Shown here piece by piece: positions 8,829 to 16,652 of a stretch of DNA of 64,000 bases. Below the pieces are notes generated by a model. That model searched no databases, was not told the DNA's origin, and worked only from the letters and a program-made list of their open reading frames with translations. The translations under genes were made by a program, and so were the position numbers. Every line of letters begins with the position of its first letter. Within the stretch, counting starts at the first letter, position 1. The DNA comes from Spirochaetota bacterium (lineage in GTDB: Bacteria; Spirochaetota; Spirochaetia; Treponematales; Treponemataceae). The stretch spans positions 62,001 to 126,000 of the forward strand of contig JAEZST010000006.1 of assembly GCA_023443865.1 (NCBI GenBank). The letters run 5' to 3'.

Positions 8829-9446
8829 ATGAACTTCACTTTTGAGGCGTTTTTCAACGCCTTTCTCGCCCTGATCGCCATTTTGAACCCGATCACCGTG
8901 GTACCCATGTACGCCGAACTGACCAAGGACCTGGACAAGGCCTCCCGAAACAAGCTCTTCAACACCGCGGTGCTCGCCGGGTTTTTCACCCTGCTCGTCC
9001 TAATGTACACGGGCCAATGGGTCATGCAATACGTATTCCAGATTCATATGGCCGAATTCCGGATCGCCGGCGGCATACTCCTCCTCGTTTTGGCCATCAA
9101 GCAGATCGTCTTTTACGACCCGCTCGAATACCAGAGCACCCCGGCCAAGGCCATGGAGATGGGCGTGGTTCCCATGGCGGTACCCCTATTGGTCGGCCCC
9201 GGCTCCATCGTCACGGCCATATTGATCCTGGACCGCGACGGCTGGTTCGTCGCCGGCCTCGCCCTGGTTTTCACCTTCCTCGTCTGCTTCGTCACCATCC
9301 GCGCCTCCGTCTGGATTTCCCGCGTTCTCGGCCGGCTCGGCACGCTCGTGGTCGCGCGCATCCTCTGGATCTTCATCGCCGCGATCGGCGCCCACTTCCT
9401 TATCTCGGGCATTTCCGAGGTCTTCGGCGTAAGCCTCATACCCTAA
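8829..9446 (+). CDS. MarC family integral membrane protein
   Basis: A 205-residue inner-membrane protein with six hydrophobic segments. The motifs IAILNPITVVPMYAELT near the N terminus and VPMAVPLLVGPGSIVTAILI in the middle are characteristic of the MarC family (UPF0056), whose function is unresolved. An in-frame GTG/ATG start 84 bp upstream is less likely because the family begins at the first helix (MNFTFEAFFNAFLAL). The ATG at 8829 lies 7 nt after a TATACT box, consistent with a leaderless message. A second MarC-family gene with the same promoter arrangement is at 38927. Confidence 0.9.
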   Translation: MNFTFEAFFNAFLALIAILNPITVVPMYAELTKDLDKASRNKLFNTAVLAGFFTLLVLMYTGQWVMQYVFQIHMAEFRIAGGILLLVLAIKQIVFYDPLEYQSTPAKAMEMGVVPMAVPLLVGPGSIVTAILILDRDGWFVAGLALVFTFLVCFVTIRASVWISRVLGRLGTLVVARILWIFIAAIGAHFLISGISEVFGVSLIP

Positions 9447-9469
9447 CGATCAAAAGAAGAGATAGGACC

Positions 9470-9524
9470 GAGGCAGAAAGCGCGAAGACGCGCGAAATCC
9501 CGCAGAGCGGAGCCGCCGCTGAGC
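9470..9524. repeat. Intergenic repeat, copy B
   Basis: GAGGCAGAAAGCGC, then GAAGACGCGCGAA, then GCGGAGCCGCCGC, in the same order and spacing as 5409-5463. It lies just after the marC-like gene and before the convergent carbamoyltransferase gene. Function unknown. Confidence 0.5.
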
Positions 9525-9575
9525 GGGCCGCTCGGGAGGCGCCCTCTCGTAGGCGGGCCAAGCCGCGGCCGTGCC

Positions 9576-10478
9576 TCAGTCAAGCCGCCCCATGCACCGC
9601 TCCATAATGGCGTTTTGCGCGTGCAGGAGATATTCCTTGGCGCCATAGTCGCGGTATTGGGCCGTATCGAGGGAATCGGCGGCGATTTCCTCTCCCCGGG
9701 TAATCGGCGGGCAGGGCAAAAAGAAGCCCGCGCCGTTCATGCGGAGAACCAAATCTTTCGTCACCTGGTAGGGCAAAAAGGCGTCGCGGGTTTTCCCGGC
9801 GTCACCGCCCTTCGGCCAGCAGTCGGTGTAGAGTACGTCCGTTTCCCGGCTAACGCTACCCGATAGGTCCGGCGAAACCTTTACGCTGCCCGCGGCGCCG
9901 TCGTTCAGCCGCTCAAGCTCGGCGGGTGAAGCCAGGTATTCCGCGGGCCCGACCTGGGTTACCGAGATGGGCAACGCGCGGGCCGCCTCGAACCAGCTCA
10001 TGCAAAGGTTGGTCAGCTCTCCCACGAAAACGACGGAGAGCCCCTCGAGGGTTTTCCGCTCACGGCGGATATACTGCAGGTCACCGACGATCTCGCAGGG
10101 ATGGTTGAAGGAAGTACGGGCGTTGATCACCGGGCCCCGCGTTTGCGCGGCGACGGTTTCGAGGTCGCCGTGGTTCTTGCAGCGAATCGCGAAAAAATCG
10201 AACCAGTTGTCCAGATAGGCGCCGATATCCTCGATCGGCTCGTGCACGCCGAGTTCGCCGGGAATGAAGGAAACGTCGGCGCCGAGCGCGCGGGCGCCGA
10301 GCTCGAAGGCCACGCGGTTGCGAAAGCCCTGCCCGTAAAACCACAGCGCCGCGCGCTTGCCCTTCAGGCTTTGGGGCATCGCGTTCGTGTCCCATAATTC
10401 CTTGAGCTCGTCGGCGCGGTCCAATACCGCGGTCAATTCGTCGCCGGTAAGGTCGTCCACCTTCAGAAAATTTCGCAT
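9576..10478 (-). CDS. Divergent ornithine/aspartate carbamoyltransferase family protein
   Basis: A 300-residue protein with the two-domain transcarbamylase fold. The N-terminal carbamoyl-phosphate domain spans ~1-135, and the second domain starts at LSVVFVGELTNLCMSW. In true enzymes the phosphate-binding loop reads S-T/x-R-T-R and the next motif HPxQ. Here they read GFRNR (51-55) and HPCE (126-129), and the HCLP-like motif is replaced by LPCPPITRGEE. The scaffold is therefore conserved but three substrate-binding motifs are altered, so ornithine or aspartate carbamoylation is doubtful. No arginine or pyrimidine genes are nearby. It lies 38 bp downstream of a lipoprotein gene, with a T-run terminator between. 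AAGGAAG before the ATG supports the start. A different substrate or a non-catalytic role is possible. Confidence 0.7.
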   Translation of the reverse strand: MRNFLKVDDLTGDELTAVLDRADELKELWDTNAMPQSLKGKRAALWFYGQGFRNRVAFELGARALGADVSFIPGELGVHEPIEDIGAYLDNWFDFFAIRCKNHGDLETVAAQTRGPVINARTSFNHPCEIVGDLQYIRRERKTLEGLSVVFVGELTNLCMSWFEAARALPISVTQVGPAEYLASPAELERLNDGAAGSVKVSPDLSGSVSRETDVLYTDCWPKGGDAGKTRDAFLPYQVTKDLVLRMNGAGFFLPCPPITRGEEIAADSLDTAQYRDYGAKEYLLHAQNAIMERCMGRLD

Positions 10479-10493
10479 GTGCCGCTTCCTTAT

Positions 10494-10516
10494 AAAAAAA
10501 AAACGCCGGCGGGCGG
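10494..10516 (-). terminator. Likely intrinsic terminator after the lipoprotein gene
   Basis: On the minus strand a short GC hairpin (CGCC-CGCC-GGCG) is followed by ten T residues, directly after the stop codon at 10517. The stem is short but the T-run is strong. It would separate the lipoprotein gene from the carbamoyltransferase gene, unless read-through occurs. Confidence 0.5.
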
Positions 10517-11485
10517 TTATTTATTTTGGTACAAGGGGATAATCAGGCAGTTATCCACGAGATAATCGTTGAGCGCGACGATATCGGCGTCGAACGCGCC
10601 AAAGTCGCCTCGCGCGAGGTCCGCCTCGGCGGCTTGCAGCAGCGAGGCGTACTCGGCGGTTTCGAGGAATACCTGGGCCGCGAACATGGGGAGGGGATTA
10701 TTCGAATCGTATCCCCAGCCGCCCCGCGCCGCCTGGAAGGATTTATCCACGTCGCGCTTCCGCACGAAATCGGCCCAGGAATAGGCCGAAAGCGATACGG
10801 TAACGGCGGTCCCGATAGCCTGCCATTGGTCCCTAACCTTTGCGGCGATTGAGGCGTTCACAGGGACGTTATCGTTATAGGATATCGCAAGGTCCGCGGC
10901 GCCGTTTCCGAGGGTAGTCAGGGACTCGCCGAGCGACTCCGTATACGCATGGGCGGCAGCCGACCAGGGGCCGGCGAGGCGGGCGGGGATACAGCTCGTC
11001 AGCGGCTCATTGGTTCCCCCCGACGCGTCGGCTATATCCTGCCGAACGATCGCCAGGGAGAGGGCCTCCCGAACGGTCGCGACGTTCACGGGGGCGGTAT
11101 CCGGGTCGAAGAGGTAGTACGCGATTTCAATATACGGAAGAAGAATGGTTTTCGATACCGGCTCGCCCTTTCCCACGGATATCCGGGTAGGCGCCAGGTC
11201 GTCAAGGTATCGGGGCTTGATCTCGTAGGTTCCGGCGGGAACGGCGCCAAAGTCGTAAAAACCAAGACCGTCGGTGACGACGGTGCGCTTCGAACCGTCG
11301 GGATAGGTCACGTCGAGAATCGCGTTAATAGGGCTCTCGGCCGAAATCTTCGACGGGTCCGCGTAACTTTCGGAATAGGAACGAACCGTCAACGTTCCCG
11401 TTTCGTCTTTCGTAGACGACGGATTTTCGCAGCCGAGAACGATCGCCGCGAGGGCTACAACCCACACTATCTTTGCCTGTTTCAT
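10517..11485 (-). CDS. Lipoprotein: Ig-like/carboxypeptidase-regulatory domain fused to a truncated oligopeptide-binding (SBP family 5) domain
   Basis: A 322-residue exported lipoprotein. The signal peptide MKQAKIVWVVALAAIVLGC ends in a lipobox with Cys19. Residues ~30-125 form a beta-sandwich like the carboxypeptidase-regulatory fold (VTDGLGFYDFGAVPAGTYEI). From ~130 on it matches only the C-terminal lobe of DppA/OppA-type binding proteins: VREALSLAIVRQDIA, then DQWQAIGTAVTVSL, then ARGGWGYDSNNPLPMF. A full family-5 protein has about 500 residues, so roughly the first half of the fold is missing, and no oligopeptide permease genes are nearby. It may have been recruited as a surface lipoprotein. 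The start at 11485 is set by AAAGGGGAT and the signal peptide; an upstream in-frame codon at 11551 is rejected. Confidence 0.65.
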   Translation of the reverse strand: MKQAKIVWVVALAAIVLGCENPSSTKDETGTLTVRSYSESYADPSKISAESPINAILDVTYPDGSKRTVVTDGLGFYDFGAVPAGTYEIKPRYLDDLAPTRISVGKGEPVSKTILLPYIEIAYYLFDPDTAPVNVATVREALSLAIVRQDIADASGGTNEPLTSCIPARLAGPWSAAAHAYTESLGESLTTLGNGAADLAISYNDNVPVNASIAAKVRDQWQAIGTAVTVSLSAYSWADFVRKRDVDKSFQAARGGWGYDSNNPLPMFAAQVFLETAEYASLLQAAEADLARGDFGAFDADIVALNDYLVDNCLIIPLYQNK

Positions 11486-11643
11486 GGCATCCCCTTTTTG
11501 TTGCGCTTTTTTTTCGCTGCGATATGCCGTTTCCAGGCTCGCGCCGGACATGAATGTCCTAAACCGCTCCAGTATATACCGGGAGGCCGGAGTTCAGAAG
11601 CGAAATCGGGTCGGGGCGAGACGCCTTTCCTTCGGCGGGTCCG

Positions 11644-11696
11644 CGGGGGCTCCGCGCGTCCCGCGTTCGGCCCGAATGGCCCTGACTGCCTCAATC
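11644..11696 (-). repeat. Possible third, inverted copy of the intergenic repeat
   Basis: Read on the minus strand this stretch starts GATTGAGGCAGT, identical to the start of copy A (5406-5416), and later contains GACGCGCGGAGCCCCCGC, which resembles the GACGCGCG and CGGAGCCGCCGC blocks. The match is partial, so membership in the family is tentative. The rest of 11486-11778 holds nothing else that was recognised. Confidence 0.3.
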
Positions 11697-11778
11697 TTAC
11701 AAAAATGGGCTCGACCCCTTTCGGCGCGGCCCGATTGATGGCATACTGCCTTTAAAATCCATGACGAGGGAGCGTGAC

Positions 11779-12429
11779 ATGAAGGTACTGATGCTCAACG
11801 GGAGTCCCCACGCGGAAGGAACCACGTTCGCGGCGCTGAGCGAGATCGCGGCGACGTTGAACGAGGAAGGAATCGAGACGGAAATCGCGCAGGTGGGCGT
11901 TACGGCGCTTAACGGATGCACGGCGTGCATGAAGTGCGGGGCCCTGGGGAAGTGCGCCTTGGGCGATAACGACGGGGTGAACGCCTTCATGGAAAAGGCC
12001 GAGTCCGCCGACGGCTTCATTTTCGGTTCCCCGGTGCATTACGCGGGCGCCGCCGGCGCGTTCGTCGCGTTCATGGACCGGCTTTTTTACGCCGAGGGCA
12101 ATAGCGGCAAGGGGCGGTTTTACCTAAAGCCCGCCGCCGCCGTCGTCGCGGCGCGCCGGGGAGGGACCACCGCGGCCTTCGATCAGATCAATAAATACTT
12201 TACCGTATCGAATATGCCCGTCGTATCGTCCCAGTACTGGAACATGGTGCACGGCGCCAACGCGGCCGACGCGAAAAGGGACCTGGAGGGAATGCAGGCC
12301 ATGCGGGTGCTCGCGCGCAACATGGCATGGTTCCTGCGCTGCAAGGAAGCGGGCGAAAAGGCCGGCGTTCCCCTTCCGAAGAAGGAAGAGCGGGTGCGCA
12401 CGAACTTTATCGCCCCTGACCGGGCGTAG
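11779..12429 (+). CDS. NADPH-dependent FMN reductase / iron-sulfur flavoprotein-like protein
   Basis: A 216-residue flavodoxin-fold protein. LMLNGSPHAEGTT at residues 3-15 is the FMN-phosphate loop. CTACMKCGALGKC near residues 47-59 gives four cysteines in a compact pattern typical of iron-sulfur flavoproteins, and SPVHYAGAAGAFVAFMDRL is the second flavin-contact loop. Proteins of this group transfer electrons from NAD(P)H or ferredoxin to quinones or other acceptors. The ATG at 11779 is preferred because GAGGGA lies 6-7 nt upstream and the family begins at KVLMLNGSP. It is monocistronic and convergent with the SemiSWEET gene. Confidence 0.85.
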   Translation: MKVLMLNGSPHAEGTTFAALSEIAATLNEEGIETEIAQVGVTALNGCTACMKCGALGKCALGDNDGVNAFMEKAESADGFIFGSPVHYAGAAGAFVAFMDRLFYAEGNSGKGRFYLKPAAAVVAARRGGTTAAFDQINKYFTVSNMPVVSSQYWNMVHGANAADAKRDLEGMQAMRVLARNMAWFLRCKEAGEKAGVPLPKKEERVRTNFIAPDRA

Positions 12430-12433
12430 CCGC

Positions 12434-12471
12434 TCAAGCGGGCTTAAGGGCCTCAAGCGGGCTTGAGGGCC
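12434..12471. repeat. Tandem 19-bp repeat between convergent genes
   Basis: Two copies of a 19-bp unit, TCAAGCGGGCTTAAGGGCC and TCAAGCGGGCTTGAGGGCC (one difference), fill the gap between the flavoprotein stop and the SemiSWEET stop. Each contains an imperfect dyad (CTCAAGC/GCTTGAG), so folded RNA from either strand could help end transcription. Confidence 0.55.
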
Positions 12472-12756
12472 TCAGCTCGCCGCGCGGCGGGCCTTTCGTT
12501 CCTTGAGCAATCCGGCGATTTTGAAGCAGAGAATGGTGATCGCGAAGGCCGAGGTTATGGCGTTGGAAACGACGATGGACCACTGGGCCGTCGCGAGGCC
12601 GTAGACCATCCAGCAATTGACCCCCACGGTGAACATAACGTACATGCCGAGCGAGATGCCCGAGGTATCCCTCGTGCGAACGGTCATAATGGCCTGGGGG
12701 AGAAAGGCGACGGTGGTGAGCGTGGCGGCGACGTAGCTGATGACGGTGAAGATCAT
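12472..12756 (-). CDS. SemiSWEET sugar transporter
   Basis: A 94-residue membrane protein of three helices. FLPQ at about residues 18-21 in the first helix is the PQ motif of the family, and YVMFTVGVNCWMVYGL forms the second. Bacterial SemiSWEETs work as homodimers that let sugars cross the inner membrane down their gradient. The length is typical (85-100 residues). AAAGGAT upstream of the ATG at 12756 is an acceptable ribosome site. The DinB gene lies 35 bp upstream on the same strand, so the two may share a message. The particular sugar is unknown. Confidence 0.88.
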   Translation of the reverse strand: MIFTVISYVAATLTTVAFLPQAIMTVRTRDTSGISLGMYVMFTVGVNCWMVYGLATAQWSIVVSNAITSAFAITILCFKIAGLLKERKARRAAS

Positions 12757-12791
12757 GGGAAATTATCCTTTTTACGGTGATTCGGCGCCGC

Positions 12792-13316
12792 TTAGAGCAG
12801 GTCGCACAGATTGTTGAAGTCGTTCGGCACGCCGAGGAATTCCAGGTAGAGGGAAACCATGCCCCGGTGATGGGTTTGATGGTTGAAAAAGTGGAGGACG
12901 AGGCCGCCGAAGTCCCGTTCGTGACGGTCGCCGTGGGAATCGAGGTAGGCGAGCTTCTTGCCGAAATCGTCGGGACGGACTTCCGCGGCGAACTCCAGGA
13001 TTTTTCGGTCCAGGGTTTCGCGCATGGCCAGGTATTCGCCCACCGTGCCCACCGCGCGCTCGCCGAAGCCGATTTTGCCCGCCAATAGCGGGTCCTTCGC
13101 GTAGGCGAATTCCCGAAGGCCGGCGAAGCGCCGGAGCCAATTGTGATCCCCGATATAGAGATGGTTGCACATCGACTTTAGGGAGCTGAAGTAACCGTCG
13201 AATTTTTTCCGCCACGACTCGTCGCCCAAGGGCGCGATGAGGGCGTTCATGTCGGCGTTCGCCTTGGCGTTGTAGCGCGCCAGGAGATTCAGGGTTTGCG
13301 TGTCCATGCGGGGCAT
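12792..13316 (-). CDS. DinB family protein
   Basis: A 174-residue four-helix-bundle protein of the DinB/YfiT-like superfamily. The metal-binding histidines are visible as LYIGDHNW (first His, near residue 57) and HFFNHQTHHRG (near 142-152), the usual three-histidine arrangement. Family members are metal-dependent enzymes or thiol transferases; the name comes from a DNA-damage-induced Bacillus gene but most have no proven role. ATGs at 13316 and 13307 are both possible and neither has a clear Shine-Dalgarno. It is followed by the SemiSWEET gene. Confidence 0.85.
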   Translation of the reverse strand: MPRMDTQTLNLLARYNAKANADMNALIAPLGDESWRKKFDGYFSSLKSMCNHLYIGDHNWLRRFAGLREFAYAKDPLLAGKIGFGERAVGTVGEYLAMRETLDRKILEFAAEVRPDDFGKKLAYLDSHGDRHERDFGGLVLHFFNHQTHHRGMVSLYLEFLGVPNDFNNLCDLL

Positions 13317-13367
13317 GGTAGCACCGCGGACAGGCGCGCGTCTACGGGAACGCCGTATACTTGGGGT

Positions 13368-13427
13368 ATGAAAGCCTTTATCGAAGAACCGAAACGCGTG
13401 CCGTTCCTTTTACGCCCGCGCGGGTGA
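13368..13427 (+). other. Possible short upstream ORF (19 codons) in the CoADR leader
   Basis: ATG AAA GCC ... GGG TGA would encode MKAFIEEPKRVPFLLRPRG. A TATACT hexamer (13356-13361) ends 6 nt before the ATG, the same leaderless-like layout seen at other genes here. A perfect 18-bp GC palindrome (13490-13507) follows before the ribosome site of the main gene. It may be a regulatory leader peptide or chance; only comparison with relatives could tell. Confidence 0.2.
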
Positions 13428-13540
13428 CTTTGTCACTGCAACCCGGCCGCGCATTCCGTATGATTAAGGTATCAAGAGAAAACGAACGGCCGCCCCGCGC
13501 GGGGCGGAACCGCACTTTATTTACCAGGAGCGTAGAAGCC

Positions 13541-15862
13541 ATGAAAAAGGTACTGATTATCGGGGGAGTAGCGGCTGGAGCGACGGCGGCGGCGCGGGCG
13601 CGACGGATCGACGGAGAGGCGGAAATTACCCTGCTCGAGGCGGGCGACGACGTTTCGTTCGCGAACTGCGGCCTTCCCTACTTTATCGGCGGCGACGTGA
13701 AAAACCGCTCGGACCTCATTCTGGCGAGCCCCGAAACCTTTCGCGACCAGTATCGCGTAACCGTCCGCACCGGCACCGAGGCTACCGCCCTGGACCGAAA
13801 GGCAAAGAAGGTGACGGCGGTCAATAAAAAGACGAACGAGAAAACCGTATTCGACTACGACGTGCTGATACTGGCCCAGGGCGGAAAGCCGATCGTCCCT
13901 CCCCTTCCCGGCGTGGATCAGGAAAACGTGTTCCAGCTGTGGACCTTGGACGATATGGACAGGATCAACGACTTTATCGCGAAAAAGGGCCCGAAGACCG
14001 CGGTGGTGGTCGGCGGCGGCTTTATCGGCCTCGAGATGGTCGAGGCCCTCGCGAAGCGCGGCCTTTCGGTCAACCTCCTCGAGTTCGCCCCGCAGGTCAT
14101 GCCCCTCCTTGAGGGAGAGATGGCGGGCTTTATCGAAAAGGAACTTCTGGATTACGGCGTGAAACTCCACCTCGGCAAGGCGTTGGCGGGCATCGAGGGC
14201 ACGGTCGTGAAGGCCAACGACGGCACGAAACTCGAGGCCGACATGGTGCTCCTCTCGGTAGGCGTTCGGCCCACCCTCAAGCTCGCCCAGGAAGCCGGTC
14301 TCGAAATCGGCCAGGCGGGCGGCCTTCTCGTGAACGACCGGCTCCGCACGAGCGACGAAAGCATTTACGCCGCGGGCGACATGAACGAGATCGAGAATCG
14401 GGTGAATAACCGAAAGGCCCGTGTCCCCCTGGCAGGCCCCGCGAACCGGCAGGGCCGCATCGCGGCGGAAAACGCCCTGGGCGGCGACAAGGCCTACAAG
14501 GGCGCGAGCGGAACCTCCGTGGTAAAGCTTTTCGGCGCCGTGGCAGGGTCAACCGGGCTCAACCTGAAACAGGCCAAGGAAGCGGGATTCGACGCCGACG
14601 CGGTCGTGGTGCACAAGGCGAGCCATACGGCCTACTATCCCGGATCGCAGAAGGTGAGCCTCATGCTGATCTACGACAGGGAATCGGGCAAGGTGCTCGG
14701 CGCCCAGGTCGCCGGCCGCGTCGGGGTTGACAAGCGGATCGACGTGATCGCCACGGCCATCGCCGGCGGCCTCACCCTGGACGACCTTGAGGAACTGGAC
14801 CTGGCCTACGCGCCGCCGTTCAACAGCCCGAACGGCCCGGTGAACATGGCGGCCTTCACGGCGAACAACAAGCGCTCGGGCTTCAGTCCGGCCGTGCTCG
14901 CCAAAGACCTCGAGTCCTTCGCCCTCGAGAACAAGCCCATCGCCCTCGACCTGCGCGACCCCATCGGCTTCCGGAAGGCGCATCTCGCCGGGTCGAGCAA
15001 CGTGAGCCAGAATATGCTTAGGGAGAGCCTCGACGAGCTTCCGAAGGACCGGGCGATTCTCCTTATCAGCGACGACGGCCAGAAGGGCCACGTCTCGGTC
15101 CGCATGCTCAAGGAAGCGGGCTTCGAGCGGGTATACAACCTTTCCGGAGGCTATATCTCCCTGGAACGCCAAGCCCGCGCCTATCCGTTCGCCCAGCTCG
15201 AAGTCGGCCTTTTCCCCGTGGAAAAAAAGAACGTCGGGGATCTCGAAGGCGGCTCGCATGGGGCCGGCGGAACGAAGGGCGGCTCCGCCAAGGACGAGGA
15301 AGAAAAGAAGCCCAAGTCCGCTGGCCGCTTGATAGTGGACGTTAGAACGAGGGAAGAATATTCCATGGGCGCCTATCCCAAGGCCGTGAATATACCGCTC
15401 GACGAGATCGGGGAACGCCTTGACGAATTCGGCGAAAAGGGTCGGGAAATAATCGTGTACTGCGCCTCGGGGGCCCGCTCTTCCTACGCGGCGCGGCAGC
15501 TCAAGCAGGCGGGTTTCGCGAAGGTAACCAACGGCGGCGGGCTCCACGACATGATGGCCATGGCGGAATCCGACGGCGGGGAAGACGAAGAAGACTCAGG
15601 CGATTCGGCGGGCGAAACGCTGATCCTGGACGTGCGTACGCCCGGCGAATACGGTATGGGCGCGGTTCCCGGCGCGGTAAACCTTCCGCTCGACGACCTT
15701 CCCGCCAACGCGGACGCGGTGATCGGCGCGAAGGACCGTCCCGTGATCGTCTACTGCGCCTCGGGGGCCCGTTCGGCATACGCCGCCCGGGTGCTCGGCC
15801 AGATGGGCTTTACCGACGTTACGAACGGCGGCGGGCTCCACGATATGATGGCCCGCCGCTAA
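13541..15862 (+). CDS. CoA-disulfide reductase-like flavoprotein with three C-terminal rhodanese domains
   Basis: A 773-residue cytoplasmic flavoenzyme. Residues 1-450 form a pyridine nucleotide-disulfide oxidoreductase: FAD loop GGVAAGATAAARARR, NAD(P)H loop VVVGGGFIGLEM, FAD-contact YAAGDMNE, and the single active cysteine Cys43 in FANCGLPYFIGG, exactly where CoA-disulfide reductases carry it. Rhodanese domain 1 (~460-550) has lost its catalytic cysteine (LLISDDGQKGHVS). Domains 2 (~590-680) and 3 (~690-773) keep it as YCASGARS (Cys641, Cys739) and are very alike, both ending NGGGLHDMM, so one is a recent duplicate. Known CoADR-rhodanese proteins have one such domain. A role in reducing CoA disulfide, persulfide or polysulfide is inferred. 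CAGGAG sets the ATG at 13541. Confidence 0.88.
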   Translation: MKKVLIIGGVAAGATAAARARRIDGEAEITLLEAGDDVSFANCGLPYFIGGDVKNRSDLILASPETFRDQYRVTVRTGTEATALDRKAKKVTAVNKKTNEKTVFDYDVLILAQGGKPIVPPLPGVDQENVFQLWTLDDMDRINDFIAKKGPKTAVVVGGGFIGLEMVEALAKRGLSVNLLEFAPQVMPLLEGEMAGFIEKELLDYGVKLHLGKALAGIEGTVVKANDGTKLEADMVLLSVGVRPTLKLAQEAGLEIGQAGGLLVNDRLRTSDESIYAAGDMNEIENRVNNRKARVPLAGPANRQGRIAAENALGGDKAYKGASGTSVVKLFGAVAGSTGLNLKQAKEAGFDADAVVVHKASHTAYYPGSQKVSLMLIYDRESGKVLGAQVAGRVGVDKRIDVIATAIAGGLTLDDLEELDLAYAPPFNSPNGPVNMAAFTANNKRSGFSPAVLAKDLESFALENKPIALDLRDPIGFRKAHLAGSSNVSQNMLRESLDELPKDRAILLISDDGQKGHVSVRMLKEAGFERVYNLSGGYISLERQARAYPFAQLEVGLFPVEKKNVGDLEGGSHGAGGTKGGSAKDEEEKKPKSAGRLIVDVRTREEYSMGAYPKAVNIPLDEIGERLDEFGEKGREIIVYCASGARSSYAARQLKQAGFAKVTNGGGLHDMMAMAESDGGEDEEDSGDSAGETLILDVRTPGEYGMGAVPGAVNLPLDDLPANADAVIGAKDRPVIVYCASGARSAYAARVLGQMGFTDVTNGGGLHDMMARR

Positions 15863-15897
15863 GGTCCGCGACGAGTCCAACGCAGGGCGCTCGCCGG

Positions 15898-16533
15898 TTA
15901 AGCCCCGCCCGAGGAACGGGCTTCGTTTTCCGATTCAATCTTCTGGAATATCCGCTTCGACACCCCGCTTACCGTATATACGGCGATCATCGGCCCGATA
16001 AGGCTCCCCGCGACGAGCATGGGCACGTTCCAGAGGAAAACGGCGGCCTCGAGGGCGAGCAGGGCGAAAAGCAGCGCCGTTTTCGCGGGAAACCGGAAGG
16101 CGATGCGCAGCGCGTTTTTAACCGTATTAGGAAGCGTGTTTTCGTAGCGGGCCAAGAGGGGATACGCGTACGTAAAAACGCAAAAGGAGATCACGGCGAC
16201 GATCGCGCCGGCGACGATCGCGGGGACGGGCGGTTCGGCTGCCTTGGCGACGATTTGCCAATCGATCCAGAGGGCGTAGGCCACCGCGGCGTTCGCGAGC
16301 CACAGCAGCGTGGCGTTCAGGAAATTTTCCCGGAACGCCTTCCAGAAGGTCCTAAAAAGATAGCCTTCCTCGTCGTCCACCATCTTCAGGGCCACCGCGT
16401 GGGCTGCGGTCAGCGAGGCCCCCGCCGTGACGATCGGAAGCGAGAACGAGAGGAAGAGCAGGTTCAAAAAGAGCACGTCAATCAAGCGGTTCACGAACTG
16501 AAAAAAACGATTGTCGGCGCTGAACGAGAACAT
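15898..16533 (-). CDS. YesL-like DUF624 membrane protein
   Basis: A 211-residue protein with about five to six membrane helices. The N terminus FSFSADNRFFQFVNRLIDVLFLN and the following LPIVTAGASLTAAHAV are typical of DUF624/YesL. That family is almost always encoded beside carbohydrate ABC importers of the LplAB/YtcP type, as here. It is thought to be an accessory membrane component, but its role is unproven. The ATG at 16533 follows GGGGAGGGG and is preferred over an in-frame codon at 16581, which falls inside the terminator. The gene starts about 29 bp past that terminator, so expression may depend on read-through. Confidence 0.85.
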   Translation of the reverse strand: MFSFSADNRFFQFVNRLIDVLFLNLLFLSFSLPIVTAGASLTAAHAVALKMVDDEEGYLFRTFWKAFRENFLNATLLWLANAAVAYALWIDWQIVAKAAEPPVPAIVAGAIVAVISFCVFTYAYPLLARYENTLPNTVKNALRIAFRFPAKTALLFALLALEAAVFLWNVPMLVAGSLIGPMIAVYTVSGVSKRIFQKIESENEARSSGGA

Positions 16534-16561
16534 CGGCCCTCCCCTCCCCGGTATATCATTC

Positions 16562-16594
16562 AAAAAAAAGCCGCCCGGCACCGCGCCGGACGGC
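16562..16594 (-). terminator. Strong intrinsic terminator between the sugar-binding protein and DUF624 genes
   Basis: A 10-bp stem (GCCGTCCGGC / GCCGGGCGGC with one G-T pair) with a 5-nt loop, then eight T residues on the minus strand. It follows the solute-binding protein gene by about 60 bp. Confidence 0.9.
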
Positions 16595-16652
16595 CCGTCG
16601 CGCGGGGGCGCGGCGCGCGCGTTTCGCCCGCGCGCCCCCTACGCCCACGCGG

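Noticed and set aside
9576..10478. Calling this gene argF or pyrB
   Set aside because: Substrate motifs STRTR, HPxQ and HCLP are all changed and no arginine or pyrimidine genes are nearby.
14549..15547. 332-codon minus-strand frame opposite CoADR
   Set aside because: Shadow frame; the plus-strand protein has complete functional motifs throughout.
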